Source of the DNA: Chitinophaga flava | Lineage (GTDB): Bacteria > Bacteroidota > Bacteroidia > Chitinophagales > Chitinophagaceae | DNA: 64,000 bases | Assembly: GCF_003308995.1 (NCBI RefSeq) | Contig: NZ_QFFJ01000001.1 | Span: 2,914,001-2,978,000, forward strand | Direction: 5' to 3' | In this document: positions 26,744 to 36,107 of the stretch, in pieces | Layout: each line of letters begins with the position of its first letter | How positions within the stretch are numbered: position 1 is the stretch's first letter | The notes under the pieces: model-generated | What the model was told of the DNA's origin: nothing | Seen by the model: the letters and a program-made list of their open reading frames with translations, nothing else | Databases searched by the model: none | Made by a program: the position numbers and the translations under genes

Positions 26744-27044
26744 TGTCAGTTTTTTTATTAGAAAGTAACTTTAAATCAACACAAATTAAATGCGAAAACT
26801 ATGCCAAACCCACTGCAAATCAATAAAATCACACCATCGTGGTAGCAATGAAGCATTAAATCATAACAGCAATTTAATATGTAAATATATTCGAATAACT
26901 GGTTATCAAAATGTAATCAGATTAAGAGGTATAGATAATTTTTCGATTAACTTTATTTTTGTAAAAAATTTAGAAAGTATTCAGCATCATTATCAGTACT
27001 TTCACCTCCCTTGAATTAATAGTATTAACCTTAACCAGACAGGT
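26744..27044. promoter_or_regulatory. A/T-rich divergent promoter region between the DUF4783 gene and gpmI
   Basis: No gene is visible. A perfect TAnnTTTG box (TATTTTTG, 26954-26961) points toward gpmI, but no TTTG lies at the usual distance upstream, so the promoter assignment is tentative. Confidence 0.35.
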
Positions 27045-28568
27045 ATGGAAAAGAAAAGAGCCATTCTCGTAATTATGGACGGATGGGGCGAAGGTAAAGT
27101 TCCTACGGCCGATGCCATTGCACAAGCACAGACACCTTTTGTAAGCAGCTTATATAACAAATACCCACACAGCCACCTCGTAACCTGCGGAGAAGCAGTA
27201 GGGCTGCCGGATGGGCAAATGGGCAACTCTGAAGTAGGCCACCTCAACATCGGCGCCGGAAGGATCGTTTATCAGGAGCTGCAGAGAATCAACGTAGCTG
27301 TCCGCGAAGGAGAACTGGCCAGCAATCCTGTACTGCTGGAAACCATGGCCCACGCCAAAAACAACAACAAAGCCCTACACCTGCTGGGCCTCGTAAGCAA
27401 TGGCGGCGTACACTCCCATATCGAACACCTGAAAGCAATTACCTCCATCGCCAAAGCCAATGGCCTGGAAAAAGTATATATACATGCCTTCACCGATGGC
27501 CGTGATACCGACCCTAAAAGCGGATTGGGCTTCCTGGAAGACCTCCAGGCCCACCTGCAGCAGGCAACAGGTAAAATAGCCTCCGTTACCGGCCGGTATT
27601 ATGCCATGGACAGAGATAAACGCTGGGAACGCGTGAAACTGGCCTACGACGCCATGGTAAATGGCATCGGTACCGGTACCCACGATCTGCTTACCGCCAT
27701 CAAAGCATCCTATGCAGAAGGCGTAACAGATGAATTCATTAAACCGATCATCGTTCAGGATGAGCAGAACAACCCCCTGGCCACCATCCAGGAAGGTGAT
27801 GCAGTACTCTGCTTTAACTTCCGCACCGACCGTTGCCGCGAAATCTCCCAGGTACTCACCCAGGAAGCATTCCCTGATTTCGGTATGAAGCCGCTGCAGC
27901 TGTACTTCACCACCATGACAGAATACGACAAGACCTATAAAAACGTTCATGTTATCTTCGAAAACGATAACCTGAACATGACCATCGGTGAAGTACTGGC
28001 GCAGGAAAACTGTACACAGGTGCGCATCGCGGAAACTGAAAAATATCCGCACGTATCTTTCTTCTTCTCCGGCGGAAGAGAAAAAGAATTTGATGGTGAA
28101 CGCAGGATCATCGTTCCTTCTCCTAAAGTAGCGACCTATGATCTCAAACCGGAAATGAGCGCAAATGAAGTAACGGATGTCATCGTGCCTGTACTGCAGG
28201 AGAAATCCGCCGACTTTGTCTGCCTCAACTTCGCCAATGCCGACATGGTTGGCCATACCGGTGTATTCTCCGCCGCAGTGAAAGCCGTGGAAACAGTAGA
28301 CCATTGTGTAAGCAAAGTGGTAACCGCCGCTCTGGCCAGCAACTACACCGTGTTTCTCACTGCAGATCATGGCAACGCTGACTACATGATCAATGCAGAT
28401 GGTACTCCCAACACTGCTCACACCCTCAACCTCGTTCCTTTCTTTATCATCAGCAACGACTTCCAGGGTAAAGTAAAAGATGGTAAACTGGGCGATATCG
28501 CACCTACCATCCTACACTTCATGGGTCTGCCCATTCCGAAGGAAATGACAGGCAATCTGCTGGTATAG
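27045..28568 (+). CDS. gpmI: 2,3-bisphosphoglycerate-independent phosphoglycerate mutase
   Basis: The 507-residue Mn-dependent glycolytic enzyme interconverts 3- and 2-phosphoglycerate. Metal and catalytic residues are visible: D12 in IMDGWGEG, the phosphoserine S62 in GQMGNSEVGHLN, FTDGRDTDP, the NFRTDRCREI segment, NFANADMVGHTG and TADHGNADYM. It is of full family length and a single-gene unit with a strong hairpin directly after it. Confidence 0.97.
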   Translation: MEKKRAILVIMDGWGEGKVPTADAIAQAQTPFVSSLYNKYPHSHLVTCGEAVGLPDGQMGNSEVGHLNIGAGRIVYQELQRINVAVREGELASNPVLLETMAHAKNNNKALHLLGLVSNGGVHSHIEHLKAITSIAKANGLEKVYIHAFTDGRDTDPKSGLGFLEDLQAHLQQATGKIASVTGRYYAMDRDKRWERVKLAYDAMVNGIGTGTHDLLTAIKASYAEGVTDEFIKPIIVQDEQNNPLATIQEGDAVLCFNFRTDRCREISQVLTQEAFPDFGMKPLQLYFTTMTEYDKTYKNVHVIFENDNLNMTIGEVLAQENCTQVRIAETEKYPHVSFFFSGGREKEFDGERRIIVPSPKVATYDLKPEMSANEVTDVIVPVLQEKSADFVCLNFANADMVGHTGVFSAAVKAVETVDHCVSKVVTAALASNYTVFLTADHGNADYMINADGTPNTAHTLNLVPFFIISNDFQGKVKDGKLGDIAPTILHFMGLPIPKEMTGNLLV

Positions 28569-28589
28569 GATCGACATAAAAAATTCACG

Positions 28590-28640
28590 CAAAGGCGCCG
28601 GGCAACAGGAAGAAAAATTTTTTCCCGCCCGGCGCCTTTG
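28590..28640 (+). terminator. Terminator-type hairpin after gpmI
   Basis: Perfect 14-bp arms CAAAGGCGCCGGGC / GCCCGGCGCCTTTG around a 23-nt loop, 22 bases past the gpmI stop. There is no strong T-run after it, so termination efficiency is uncertain. Confidence 0.65.
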
Positions 28641-28807
28641 TCATTCTACATCTTCCCGCTTTCACATCTTTGTGTGAAAAAAAATATCCCCGTCATGTAA
28701 CTTTTCGTTCACTTCTCCCGTTTAACTAAAACCGTTTTGACATAATCTCAGTCTGACTGACTGATTTTCATATTTTTAGTGCTCTCGACAGATTTGCTCA
28801 TGCATCG

Positions 28808-28829
28808 ATGCGCCGTTTTTACGGCGCAT
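28808..28829 (+). terminator. Second plus-strand terminator upstream of the lipoprotein-uvrC pair
   Basis: Perfect 8-bp arms ATGCGCCG / CGGCGCAT around a 6-nt loop, followed by six T. It lies 168 bases after the gpmI hairpin and just before the lipoprotein gene at 28866, so it either backs up gpmI termination or ends a short leader or small RNA. Confidence 0.75.
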
Positions 28830-28865
28830 TTTTTCTGACCCATATTTAAGTGCTAATTTTGTTGT

Positions 28866-29450
28866 ATGAAACACTACCGCTACGCAACGGTACTATTGAC
28901 CATATTCGGTTTTATAGCCTGCCACCAGGATAATATAACAACAAAAACGGCCTCCGGGGCCAAATTTGAGCCACTGCCAGCTTACTTCAACGGAGAAAAA
29001 GCACGCATCCGTGCCGGCAATTTTAACCTGCAGAAAACTGTCATGCTCAACGGTGCCAAAATAACCACCAACATCTCCGGAACAGACAGCACTGCCGTTC
29101 AGGATCTGCTTAAACCTTTCACTGACATAGATCTTAACAAACCTTCCCTCCGGGATGAATATGATACCTCCAGTCTGTATGATCCCTTCTCCGGCCGGAG
29201 ATCCATCATCTATCAGTCAAAAGGGAAACAAACCTTCCCGTCTGAAATCACAATGGAACTCGATAAGAATGGGAATATACAACAGGTGAACATCCACTCC
29301 TACACCAGCAATATGGTGTATGAGTACCGGCAGGACCTGTTTTACCAGCAGGATAAAACCATTAGGATCGCTACCTTCCAGAAGATAGCTTTTCTGACAC
29401 CGAAAGAAACGGAAGTCAGCGTAGCGATCACCCCTAAAAACAGGATGTAA
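28866..29450 (+). CDS. Lipoprotein of unknown function upstream of uvrC
   Basis: The 194-residue product has a lipoprotein signal peptide with lipobox GFIAC (Cys at residue 19). The mature part is beta-rich with no motif I recognise; near the C-terminus it reads YEYRQDLFYQQDKTIRI. It ends 4 bases before uvrC and is probably co-transcribed with it, though a functional link to DNA repair is not implied. A close-set terminator precedes it. Confidence 0.75.
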   Translation: MKHYRYATVLLTIFGFIACHQDNITTKTASGAKFEPLPAYFNGEKARIRAGNFNLQKTVMLNGAKITTNISGTDSTAVQDLLKPFTDIDLNKPSLRDEYDTSSLYDPFSGRRSIIYQSKGKQTFPSEITMELDKNGNIQQVNIHSYTSNMVYEYRQDLFYQQDKTIRIATFQKIAFLTPKETEVSVAITPKNRM

Positions 29451-29454
29451 ACAC

Positions 29455-31263
29455 ATGACAGCAGCCGAGTTTCAACAAATATCACATACCATACCGCTCG
29501 ATGCCGGTATCTACAAATACTACGACCAGGCAGGCACCCTACTCTATGTAGGCAAGGCCAAAAGCCTGCGTAAACGGGTAAGTTCCTATTTTGTTAAATA
29601 TCACGACAGCTTCAAAACCCGTAAACTGGTGGAACATATCCACCACATCGAGTTTACCATCGTGGATTCAGAACAGGACGCCTTTCTGCTGGAAAACTCC
29701 CTCATCAAACAATTCCAGCCACGGTACAATATCAACCTGAAAGACGATAAGACCTACCCGTATATCGTTATCAAACATGAACCTTTTCCACGCGTGTTTT
29801 TTACGCGCAATGTGATAAAAGACGGTTCCGATTACCTCGGCCCCTTCACCTCTGTTGGCCGCGTCCGGGAAATACTGGAAGTGATCAAATACAATATCCC
29901 CCTGCGTACGTGCAACCTGAACCTGTCTGATCAGAACATCAAAAAAGGTAAGTTCAAGGTATGCCTCGAATACCATCTGGGCAACTGTAAAGGCCCCTGC
30001 GAAGGACTGCAGACCGAAGAAGATTACCGCGAAGGACTGATGCAGGTTAAAAACGTGTTGAAAGGCAACCTCGCACCGGTGGTCAACCTCTTCAAGGAAC
30101 AAATGATGCAGTACGCCGCTGCTATGGAGTTTGAAAAGGCCGAGATCATGCGCAAAAAGATCGAAAGCCTGGAAAACTATTCCGCTAAATCCACTATCGT
30201 CAATACCCGCATGGGCAATGTGGATGTCTTCTCTATCATCAGTGATGGCAACCACGCTTACGTAAACTACCTCCGGATCCTGAATGGCACCATCTCCGAT
30301 ACCAAAACCGTAACACTGGAGAAACAACTGGAAGAAGGAGATGAAGAAGTACTCACCTACGCCATCGCCTATCTGAGGGATGTGTTTAAAAGTATCACTA
30401 CAGAAATCGTAGTGCCTTTCCCGTTAGAATACCCGGAAAGCAATGTGACTATTACCGTACCCAAAGGAGGAGACAAAAAGAAACTGCTGGAACTGTCCGA
30501 GAAAAACGTCAATTACTTCAAGGACGAATTATACCGCAAGAAAATACTCCACCTGGAAGGCAAAAGCGATATGGAAAGAAAACAGGTACTGTACCAGCTC
30601 CAGGCCGATCTTGAGCTGCCAGCCTTACCTGAACATATTGAGTGTTTCGATAACTCCAACTTCCAGGGCAGTTATCCTGTATCCGCCTGTGTGGTGTTTA
30701 AAGACGGCGTAGCATCCAAAAAAGATTACCGTCACTTTAACATCAAAACTGTAGAGGGTATCAACGACTTTGCTTCTATGAAGGAAGTGGTATACCGTCG
30801 TTATGCCCGTTTGCTGGCAGAGCAGCAGCCATTGCCACAGCTGGTGATCATCGACGGTGGTAAAGGCCAGCTCGGGTCGGCCATGGAGAGTATCCGCGAG
30901 CTGGGCCTCATAGGCAGTATGACCGTGGTAGGTCTGGCCAAAAATGAAGAAGAAATATTTTTCCCCGGCGATTCAGAAAGTATCAAATTGCCCTTCAACA
31001 GTGAAAGCCTGAAACTCATACGTCGTGTTCGTGATGAAGTGCACCGCTTTGGTATTACCTTCCACCGGCAGAAACGCAGCAAGGGCACCTTTAAAAATGA
31101 GCTGGAAAACATTAAGGGCATAGGGCAGCAAACGGCTACCCAGCTGTTAAAAACATTCAGATCTGTAGCCAAAATCAAACAGCTTTCCGAAGAAGATCTT
31201 ACCAATGAAGTAGGCGCCGCCAAGGCAAAGCTGGTGTGGAACCATTTCCATCAGAAAAGCTGA
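29455..31263 (+). CDS. uvrC: Excinuclease ABC subunit C
   Basis: The 602-residue nuclease makes the dual incision in nucleotide excision repair after UvrAB find the lesion. It has the GIY-YIG nuclease domain (GIY at 18-20, YVG at 31-33), a UvrB-binding UVR motif (MEFEKAEIMRKKIESLENY, about 223-241), the RNase-H-like second nuclease domain (ECFDNSNFQGSYPVSACVVF and LVIIDGGKGQL) and the C-terminal helix-hairpin-helix pair (NIKGIGQQTATQLLKTF). It is of full length; uvrA and uvrB are not nearby. Confidence 0.97.
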   Translation: MTAAEFQQISHTIPLDAGIYKYYDQAGTLLYVGKAKSLRKRVSSYFVKYHDSFKTRKLVEHIHHIEFTIVDSEQDAFLLENSLIKQFQPRYNINLKDDKTYPYIVIKHEPFPRVFFTRNVIKDGSDYLGPFTSVGRVREILEVIKYNIPLRTCNLNLSDQNIKKGKFKVCLEYHLGNCKGPCEGLQTEEDYREGLMQVKNVLKGNLAPVVNLFKEQMMQYAAAMEFEKAEIMRKKIESLENYSAKSTIVNTRMGNVDVFSIISDGNHAYVNYLRILNGTISDTKTVTLEKQLEEGDEEVLTYAIAYLRDVFKSITTEIVVPFPLEYPESNVTITVPKGGDKKKLLELSEKNVNYFKDELYRKKILHLEGKSDMERKQVLYQLQADLELPALPEHIECFDNSNFQGSYPVSACVVFKDGVASKKDYRHFNIKTVEGINDFASMKEVVYRRYARLLAEQQPLPQLVIIDGGKGQLGSAMESIRELGLIGSMTVVGLAKNEEEIFFPGDSESIKLPFNSESLKLIRRVRDEVHRFGITFHRQKRSKGTFKNELENIKGIGQQTATQLLKTFRSVAKIKQLSEEDLTNEVGAAKAKLVWNHFHQKS

Positions 31264-31264
31264 T

Positions 31265-31867
31265 CTATACCGTTTTTTTCACCTGTTGCTGACAGGTGCT
31301 GATCGCCTTTTCGGCCTGCAGCACATGCCGGTTGATATGTGCTGTCATAAAACCGAAAGTATCCCCTACTGAGAGGCGAATAAACCGGGACAGTGAGGTG
31401 GCGACTTTAGCCTGCTGCAGATTGATTTTTTCCGCTCTCAACATCAGGGCTTCCATCATTTGTTGTTGCTGAACAAACTCATTGATGACTGTTTCCTCAT
31501 CAGGTTGTACAGCGGGCAGATGTCCTTTGGGAGACTTCATGCGGGAGCGCAATTGTCCGTCAGGCTGGGGTTGCATTTGTTTCGTAAACCAGGCGCCCAG
31601 CCAACTGCTGCGGAAAACAGGTGTTGGCTGACTGCCTTTCTGTTCTGCTTCAGTGATGGCTTTGTCGAGTGCCGGCAGGTAAAAACGGCCGTAAGTATTC
31701 AGATGTTCCAGACATTGCAGTGCGCTCCATTTACCGGGCTGGGGCTGATGCTGCAGCATGGCTGAAGACTTTTCACCAAAGCGGCTTTCAGCCTTGTATT
31801 GCGCCGCGACTATCTGTTTGCGCAGGTCTTGCAGTAATGCTATTGTGTTGACGGGGGTCATATCCAT
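31265..31867 (-). CDS. DinB-family protein
   Basis: The four-helix-bundle protein of the DinB/YfiT type has the characteristic PGKWSALQCLEHLNTYGRFYL segment (about residues 40-60) with a metal-ligand His, and a late His in FMTAHINRHVLQAEKAI. I choose the Met at 31867 (200 residues) over the upstream one at 31900. Members act in stress response or as thiol transferases; this one is unassigned. It is convergent with uvrC with a single-base gap. Confidence 0.82.
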   Translation of the reverse strand: MDMTPVNTIALLQDLRKQIVAAQYKAESRFGEKSSAMLQHQPQPGKWSALQCLEHLNTYGRFYLPALDKAITEAEQKGSQPTPVFRSSWLGAWFTKQMQPQPDGQLRSRMKSPKGHLPAVQPDEETVINEFVQQQQMMEALMLRAEKINLQQAKVATSLSRFIRLSVGDTFGFMTAHINRHVLQAEKAISTCQQQVKKTV

Positions 31868-31926
31868 AAGATTTACCACAAAACTACCTATAGTGCCCAC
31901 AGAAAATGTTGGTGCAGATCAAGATT

Positions 31927-32502
31927 TTACAATTTTACAGATCGCAGGAGTTTGCTGAAAGTGGCCGGGTCTATGCCCAGGTAGGAGGCCAGGTATTTCT
32001 GGGGTATCAGCTGTAATACATGCGGGCTGCGGGTGAGCAGGGTCCTGAACTTCTGTTCTGCGCTATAGGAGAGTATTTCCTTATGTCTTTCGAGGATGCC
32101 GGCCAGCGCAGCCGCAGTACCAATCCGTACCCATCTGTCAATCAGCGGATACTGGCGTGTAAGGCGGTCGAAGTCTGTCCATGATAACCGCAGCATACGG
32201 CTGGGTGTCAGCGCTTCCAGGTACCAGGGTGAAGGTTTCTGCAACTGAAACGAGTCTACCACACCGGAAAAGGAGCCGGTATAAGAAAAAAGAATGGTCA
32301 CTTCCTTGTCTCCCTCGAGGCTGAACAATCGTTGTACACCGTCTTCCACGAAATAGATATACTTCTCCACTTCACCCGCGGCGGTGATCATATCTTTTCG
32401 TTTATACTTCACCGGAGTCCAGCAGGCTGCGAGTGCTTCCCATTCGATATCGGGAAGTGGCATGATGCTGAAGGCGGTTTTATGCAGTGCGGAAGAAATC
32501 AT
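31927..32502 (-). CDS. Crp/Fnr-family transcriptional regulator
   Basis: The 191-residue product has a cyclic-nucleotide-binding-like beta-roll (about 25-120, KRKDMITAAGEVEKYIYFVEDGVQRLF) and a C-terminal helix-turn-helix ending IPQKYLASYLGIDPATFSKLLR. The domain lacks the usual cAMP-contact residues (RxS), common in this Bacteroidota subgroup, so the signal is unknown. It is divergent from nothing useful; downstream lies the DinB-like gene, possibly its target. Confidence 0.87.
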   Translation of the reverse strand: MISSALHKTAFSIMPLPDIEWEALAACWTPVKYKRKDMITAAGEVEKYIYFVEDGVQRLFSLEGDKEVTILFSYTGSFSGVVDSFQLQKPSPWYLEALTPSRMLRLSWTDFDRLTRQYPLIDRWVRIGTAAALAGILERHKEILSYSAEQKFRTLLTRSPHVLQLIPQKYLASYLGIDPATFSKLLRSVKL

Positions 32503-32526
32503 ATGCTGTATACAAAATACGAATAA

Positions 32527-32567
32527 AGCACGAAGGTCCGGGTGGTAATCACCCAGACCTTCGTGCT
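32527..32567 (-). terminator. Terminator of the gldKLMN cluster
   Basis: Perfect 12-bp arms AGCACGAAGGTC / GACCTTCGTGCT with an inner GGGTG / CACCC stem. It lies about 20 bases past the gldN stop; the tail on the minus strand is TTTATTCG. Confidence 0.8.
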
Positions 32568-32587
32568 ATTATGTGTTTGTAATGATA

Positions 32588-33613
32588 TTAGTATTGCCAG
32601 AGATCCTGTTCTTTGTTAAAGATACGGTCTTTGATGGATTGTCCTTCGAGGAGTCTCATCACACCGTCTTTAATGTAGTCTTTGATCTCGCGGTTGTAGG
32701 TGTTATTTTCCTTCACTATGTAACTACCGAAGAAGCGCATTTCGAAAAGGTCTTCCCAGCTAATAGTGGAAGCATCGTTATTCTGGTTATATACATCGTA
32801 TTTGGCCAGGGTAGGACGCAGGTCAGGATAATAAGCCCAGAACAGGGGGATAGAAGCGCGGACGCTACCATCTTCGTTCATACGGGATACCATGGGAGCA
32901 ATACCGAGGATACGGACTTTAAGGGCAGAAGCTTCTTTGTCGAATACCCATACTTCTTTGATTTTGTACTGTTTGATGGTACGTGGATCGAAGTCGTCGC
33001 GGGTGGTCACCATTTTTTCTTCGCCGGTTACCGGGTCGATACTGCGTACGGTCCTTTCTTCACCGGAGATCTTGGTAAGGATCTCAGAATAAGGCATTAC
33101 AGTGGTGAAACGGTCATCGATAGGGTTGAAGGCCTCTATCTCTTTATTTTTGATAGCGGTCAGCAGAATATTGATAAACAGCTGGTTGTTACCACTCTCA
33201 TCGTCAACGTTGTATTGGAAGGGGAGGTTTATTTTCTCCCTTACGTCGATCACCTGCCATACTCTTTTTTCCCAGAAACGGTCATCCTCGCGGATATAGT
33301 CGTATACGATGGGAACGCGTTCTCTGGCAAGGTTTCTTTCCACTACACCGTCGACACGCAGTGATTTGCGTGGAGTGTCTACTACCGGGGCAGTGATACC
33401 ATCCGGCCGTTGAGATGCAGGCTGAGCAGGAGGTGGCGCAACTGCATTACCTGTTGCGGGGTTTACTACCGGCGCATTCGGGTCTTGCTGAGTTGCTTCT
33501 GAAGCAGTTCTGCGACGGGTTGTACCGCCACGTCTTTGCGCCTCTGCAGCTGTTGCCATCATCACCAGCAACATGGTGCACCAACCGATTCTGTTAAATA
33601 TTACTGCTCGCAT
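32588..33613 (-). CDS. gldN: Gliding motility/type IX secretion protein GldN
   Basis: The 341-residue periplasmic protein has a signal peptide ending at AEAQ and a Pro/Ala-rich low-complexity segment (about 30-85), then the GldN domain with DDRFWEKRVWQVIDVREKIN and EVWVFDKEASALKVRILGIAP, split here. With GldK it forms the periplasmic ring of the type IX secretion machine, linked to the GldLM motor. It is the last gene of gldKLMN and starts 22 bases after the gldM stop. Confidence 0.95.
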   Translation of the reverse strand: MRAVIFNRIGWCTMLLVMMATAAEAQRRGGTTRRRTASEATQQDPNAPVVNPATGNAVAPPPAQPASQRPDGITAPVVDTPRKSLRVDGVVERNLARERVPIVYDYIREDDRFWEKRVWQVIDVREKINLPFQYNVDDESGNNQLFINILLTAIKNKEIEAFNPIDDRFTTVMPYSEILTKISGEERTVRSIDPVTGEEKMVTTRDDFDPRTIKQYKIKEVWVFDKEASALKVRILGIAPMVSRMNEDGSVRASIPLFWAYYPDLRPTLAKYDVYNQNNDASTISWEDLFEMRFFGSYIVKENNTYNREIKDYIKDGVMRLLEGQSIKDRIFNKEQDLWQY

Positions 33614-33634
33614 ATTTCAGTAAATTATGACCTG

Positions 33635-35179
33635 TTAATTTAATTTAAATATTGTGCTTGGCATTGTACGAACAACACCATCCGGGCCTTTTACTTTTAC
33701 GTTTTCGAAGTAAACTTCATCACCCGGACGCAGGGAACGAATGGAAGCAGCAACGTTGCTTGGGAAATAAGCGGAGTTAGCTTCACCTTCCAGGTAGTCC
33801 TTACCTTTAGCAGATACACCGATACGGTAACCTACTACGTCGTATTTTACGCCTTCAAATTCGAAGTCTTCCAGTGCAGCAGCAAGACCCATCTGAACTT
33901 TAAAGTCAGCTGCTTTCATGCTGCCACCTTTGTTGAATCCCACTTTCAGCACCGGATCCGGTACTCTTTTTACGCGGAATTCTTTCTGACCCAGGCTTTT
34001 CACTTTACCGTCGATGTTGGCTACTACGTTGATCACCGCTTTACCAGGCTGGCTAACGGTTACAGTGTATTCACCGGAGCCGCGTTTGGTAATGTTTCCA
34101 CCATTGATGGAAGCAGAAACGGCTTCAGCAGGTACACCGGCAGCAGAGATAGAGATTGGGTTCTGCAGACCGATATAGAGCACGTTCATCTTATCGGCAG
34201 AAATGGAGGTGGTAGAAGCACCTACGTTGTAAGTTTCTGTGAAAGACTGAGTGATAGGATCACCACCAGTTGGGTTAGGCAGAGAGATAGTACCGGAGAT
34301 GGTTTTTTCACCCAGGCCACTCACAGGGAGGGAGTAGGTAGCTAAACCTTCAGAAGCGGTAATGCTCTGACCATTAACGGTGATAGTTGGATTAACCGTG
34401 CTGCTGTAAGCACCTACTGCGATTTGAGCAGTGAGGGTCTGTCCAGCCATCAGGTTTTTAGAATTAAGGGAGATAAAGGGTCTGATTTTATCGAATTTGA
34501 AGTTCTTCGCATCAATCTGGCGATAGAGGTCATCGATAATAGCAGACTCAGAGTTTTTGATATCATTCTGGAATTTACCCAGGATGGTAACCGCAGCAAT
34601 GGTAGGTACCATGTTGAAGTGGTAAGTAGTCCATGTTTTAGGACCAGCACCGGTATGATCGTCACCGGTGGATTTACCCACTTCAATTTTCAGTGGTAAA
34701 GTTTTTTCAAATTTCGCTTTGTCTTTAGCTTCAACGAAGGCGAGCAGCTGGCCACGCAGGGCAACCAGTTTAGCTTCCAGTTCAGGACCTTTTTTCATGT
34801 TCTCCATCACGCGGGTAGGAGCGTCCAGACCAGCTTTGTCTTTGATATCACCGTGTTCGTCCTTACCACCGCTTTCAGTGATGATGAGGTCTTTCAGTGA
34901 CTCAATGTATTTATAAGCATCGTCAGAGAGTTTTTTCACCTGTTCAGCTTTTGCTTTCAGGGGAGCCACTTTCTCAGCGTTATCCTTCATCTGTTCCGCA
35001 AACTGCTGATAAATCAGGTTGTTTTTATCGGTAAGGGAACCGTTGGAAGTAACGATAGAGTTATTGACGATGTTAAAAGCGTTCAATATTTCAGCAGAGA
35101 CGTTCAACGCAAGCATGGCCGTTAAGACCAGGTACATGATGTTGATCATCTTCTGCCTAGGATCTTTAGGTAGTGCCAT
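33635..35179 (-). CDS. gldM: Gliding motility/type IX secretion motor protein GldM
   Basis: The 514-residue product has a cytoplasmic start, one TM helix (about 12-32, INIMYLVLTAMLALNVSAEI), a helical periplasmic domain (to about 220) and three beta-rich domains ending with the GldM C-terminal fold (KVKGPDGVVRTMPSTIFKL). It pairs with GldL in the proton-driven motor of the type IX secretion system and spans the periplasm to the GldKN ring. Length and domain order are normal. Confidence 0.96.
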   Translation of the reverse strand: MALPKDPRQKMINIMYLVLTAMLALNVSAEILNAFNIVNNSIVTSNGSLTDKNNLIYQQFAEQMKDNAEKVAPLKAKAEQVKKLSDDAYKYIESLKDLIITESGGKDEHGDIKDKAGLDAPTRVMENMKKGPELEAKLVALRGQLLAFVEAKDKAKFEKTLPLKIEVGKSTGDDHTGAGPKTWTTYHFNMVPTIAAVTILGKFQNDIKNSESAIIDDLYRQIDAKNFKFDKIRPFISLNSKNLMAGQTLTAQIAVGAYSSTVNPTITVNGQSITASEGLATYSLPVSGLGEKTISGTISLPNPTGGDPITQSFTETYNVGASTTSISADKMNVLYIGLQNPISISAAGVPAEAVSASINGGNITKRGSGEYTVTVSQPGKAVINVVANIDGKVKSLGQKEFRVKRVPDPVLKVGFNKGGSMKAADFKVQMGLAAALEDFEFEGVKYDVVGYRIGVSAKGKDYLEGEANSAYFPSNVAASIRSLRPGDEVYFENVKVKGPDGVVRTMPSTIFKLN

Positions 35180-35228
35180 AGTTTTCTTTCAGATTTAATT
35201 GATGATTGGTTAAACTATAAGCAGTACA

Positions 35229-35975
35229 TTATCTGTTTCCGTGCATGGCAGTCAACATGTTGCCATAGATAGCATTGAGGTTGCTCAGATTTTTTGCCAG
35301 CAGGGTAATTTGTTCCTGAGTTTTCTTTGCATCTTCGATGCTGCCGCTCATTGCAGAAGAAGCTTTTGACAGGTTGCTGTAGAAAGCGTTCATCTGTTTG
35401 AGGTGGTTGTTGGTATCCTGCAGTTCGAGCTCGTAGATGGTATTCAGGGAAGCCAGATTTTTGGTCATGCCCTGCATTTGCTCGTGGAAACTTCTGGTAG
35501 ACTCAGATGCACTATTGAAGGAAGATACAGCGGAAGCAGCAGTAGTGTAGGCGTTAGCTACGTTACCGATTGCAGCAGCAGCTTCTCTTGTTTTCTGAGT
35601 GTAGTCACCGGTAGCAGCTACTACGTCGCTGATATCTCTCATTTTATCAACGGTAGTTCCCAGTTTCTGGAAGTTTTCGCTGAGGCGTTGCAGATTAGCA
35701 GGAGTGATGTCTGCTTCCTGCAGCATTTTGTCGAGGCCGGCTACTGCGGGGCTACCTGCAACCGCTACTACCTGGCCTTCTGCATGGGAGGCACCGGAAT
35801 CAGGTACAAATGCGTATACGAAAAAGATGAGCGCTTCTGTGCTCAGACCTAAGATCAAAGCGATATCAGCACCCCTCCAGTGTTGCAGTTTAAATAATGC
35901 TCCGATAATTACAACGGAAGCCGCAATACATACGAAAAAGTTCAGCCATTTAGCTTTGTTAGGATTCATAGCCAT
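35229..35975 (-). CDS. gldL: Gliding motility/type IX secretion motor protein GldL
   Basis: The 248-residue product has two N-terminal TM helices (about 10-29 and 36-55) and a long cytoplasmic helical tail. The second TM keeps the Glu (E47 in GLSTEALIFF) that corresponds to the intramembrane Glu proposed to couple proton flow in GldL. Five GldL with two GldM form the motor in known systems. The gene sits 49 bases upstream of gldM. Confidence 0.96.
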   Translation of the reverse strand: MAMNPNKAKWLNFFVCIAASVVIIGALFKLQHWRGADIALILGLSTEALIFFVYAFVPDSGASHAEGQVVAVAGSPAVAGLDKMLQEADITPANLQRLSENFQKLGTTVDKMRDISDVVAATGDYTQKTREAAAAIGNVANAYTTAASAVSSFNSASESTRSFHEQMQGMTKNLASLNTIYELELQDTNNHLKQMNAFYSNLSKASSAMSGSIEDAKKTQEQITLLAKNLSNLNAIYGNMLTAMHGNR

Positions 35976-36107
35976 AGGTTAAAATTTACTGGTTAAAGTG
36001 TTTAGTGTTAAAGTTCTCTGTATGGAATAGTTATTACTCACTGATTTGCTTACGGTGTGCATAAATAATGGCTTTACTGGTTAAACAATACCGGTTATCA
36101 GCTATTA

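Noticed and set aside
27375..28421. Long open frame (348 codons) on the minus strand across gpmI
   Set aside because: It is antisense to a fully conserved enzyme, its translation has no recognisable domain, and it is Cys/His/Phe-rich as expected of a shadow frame.
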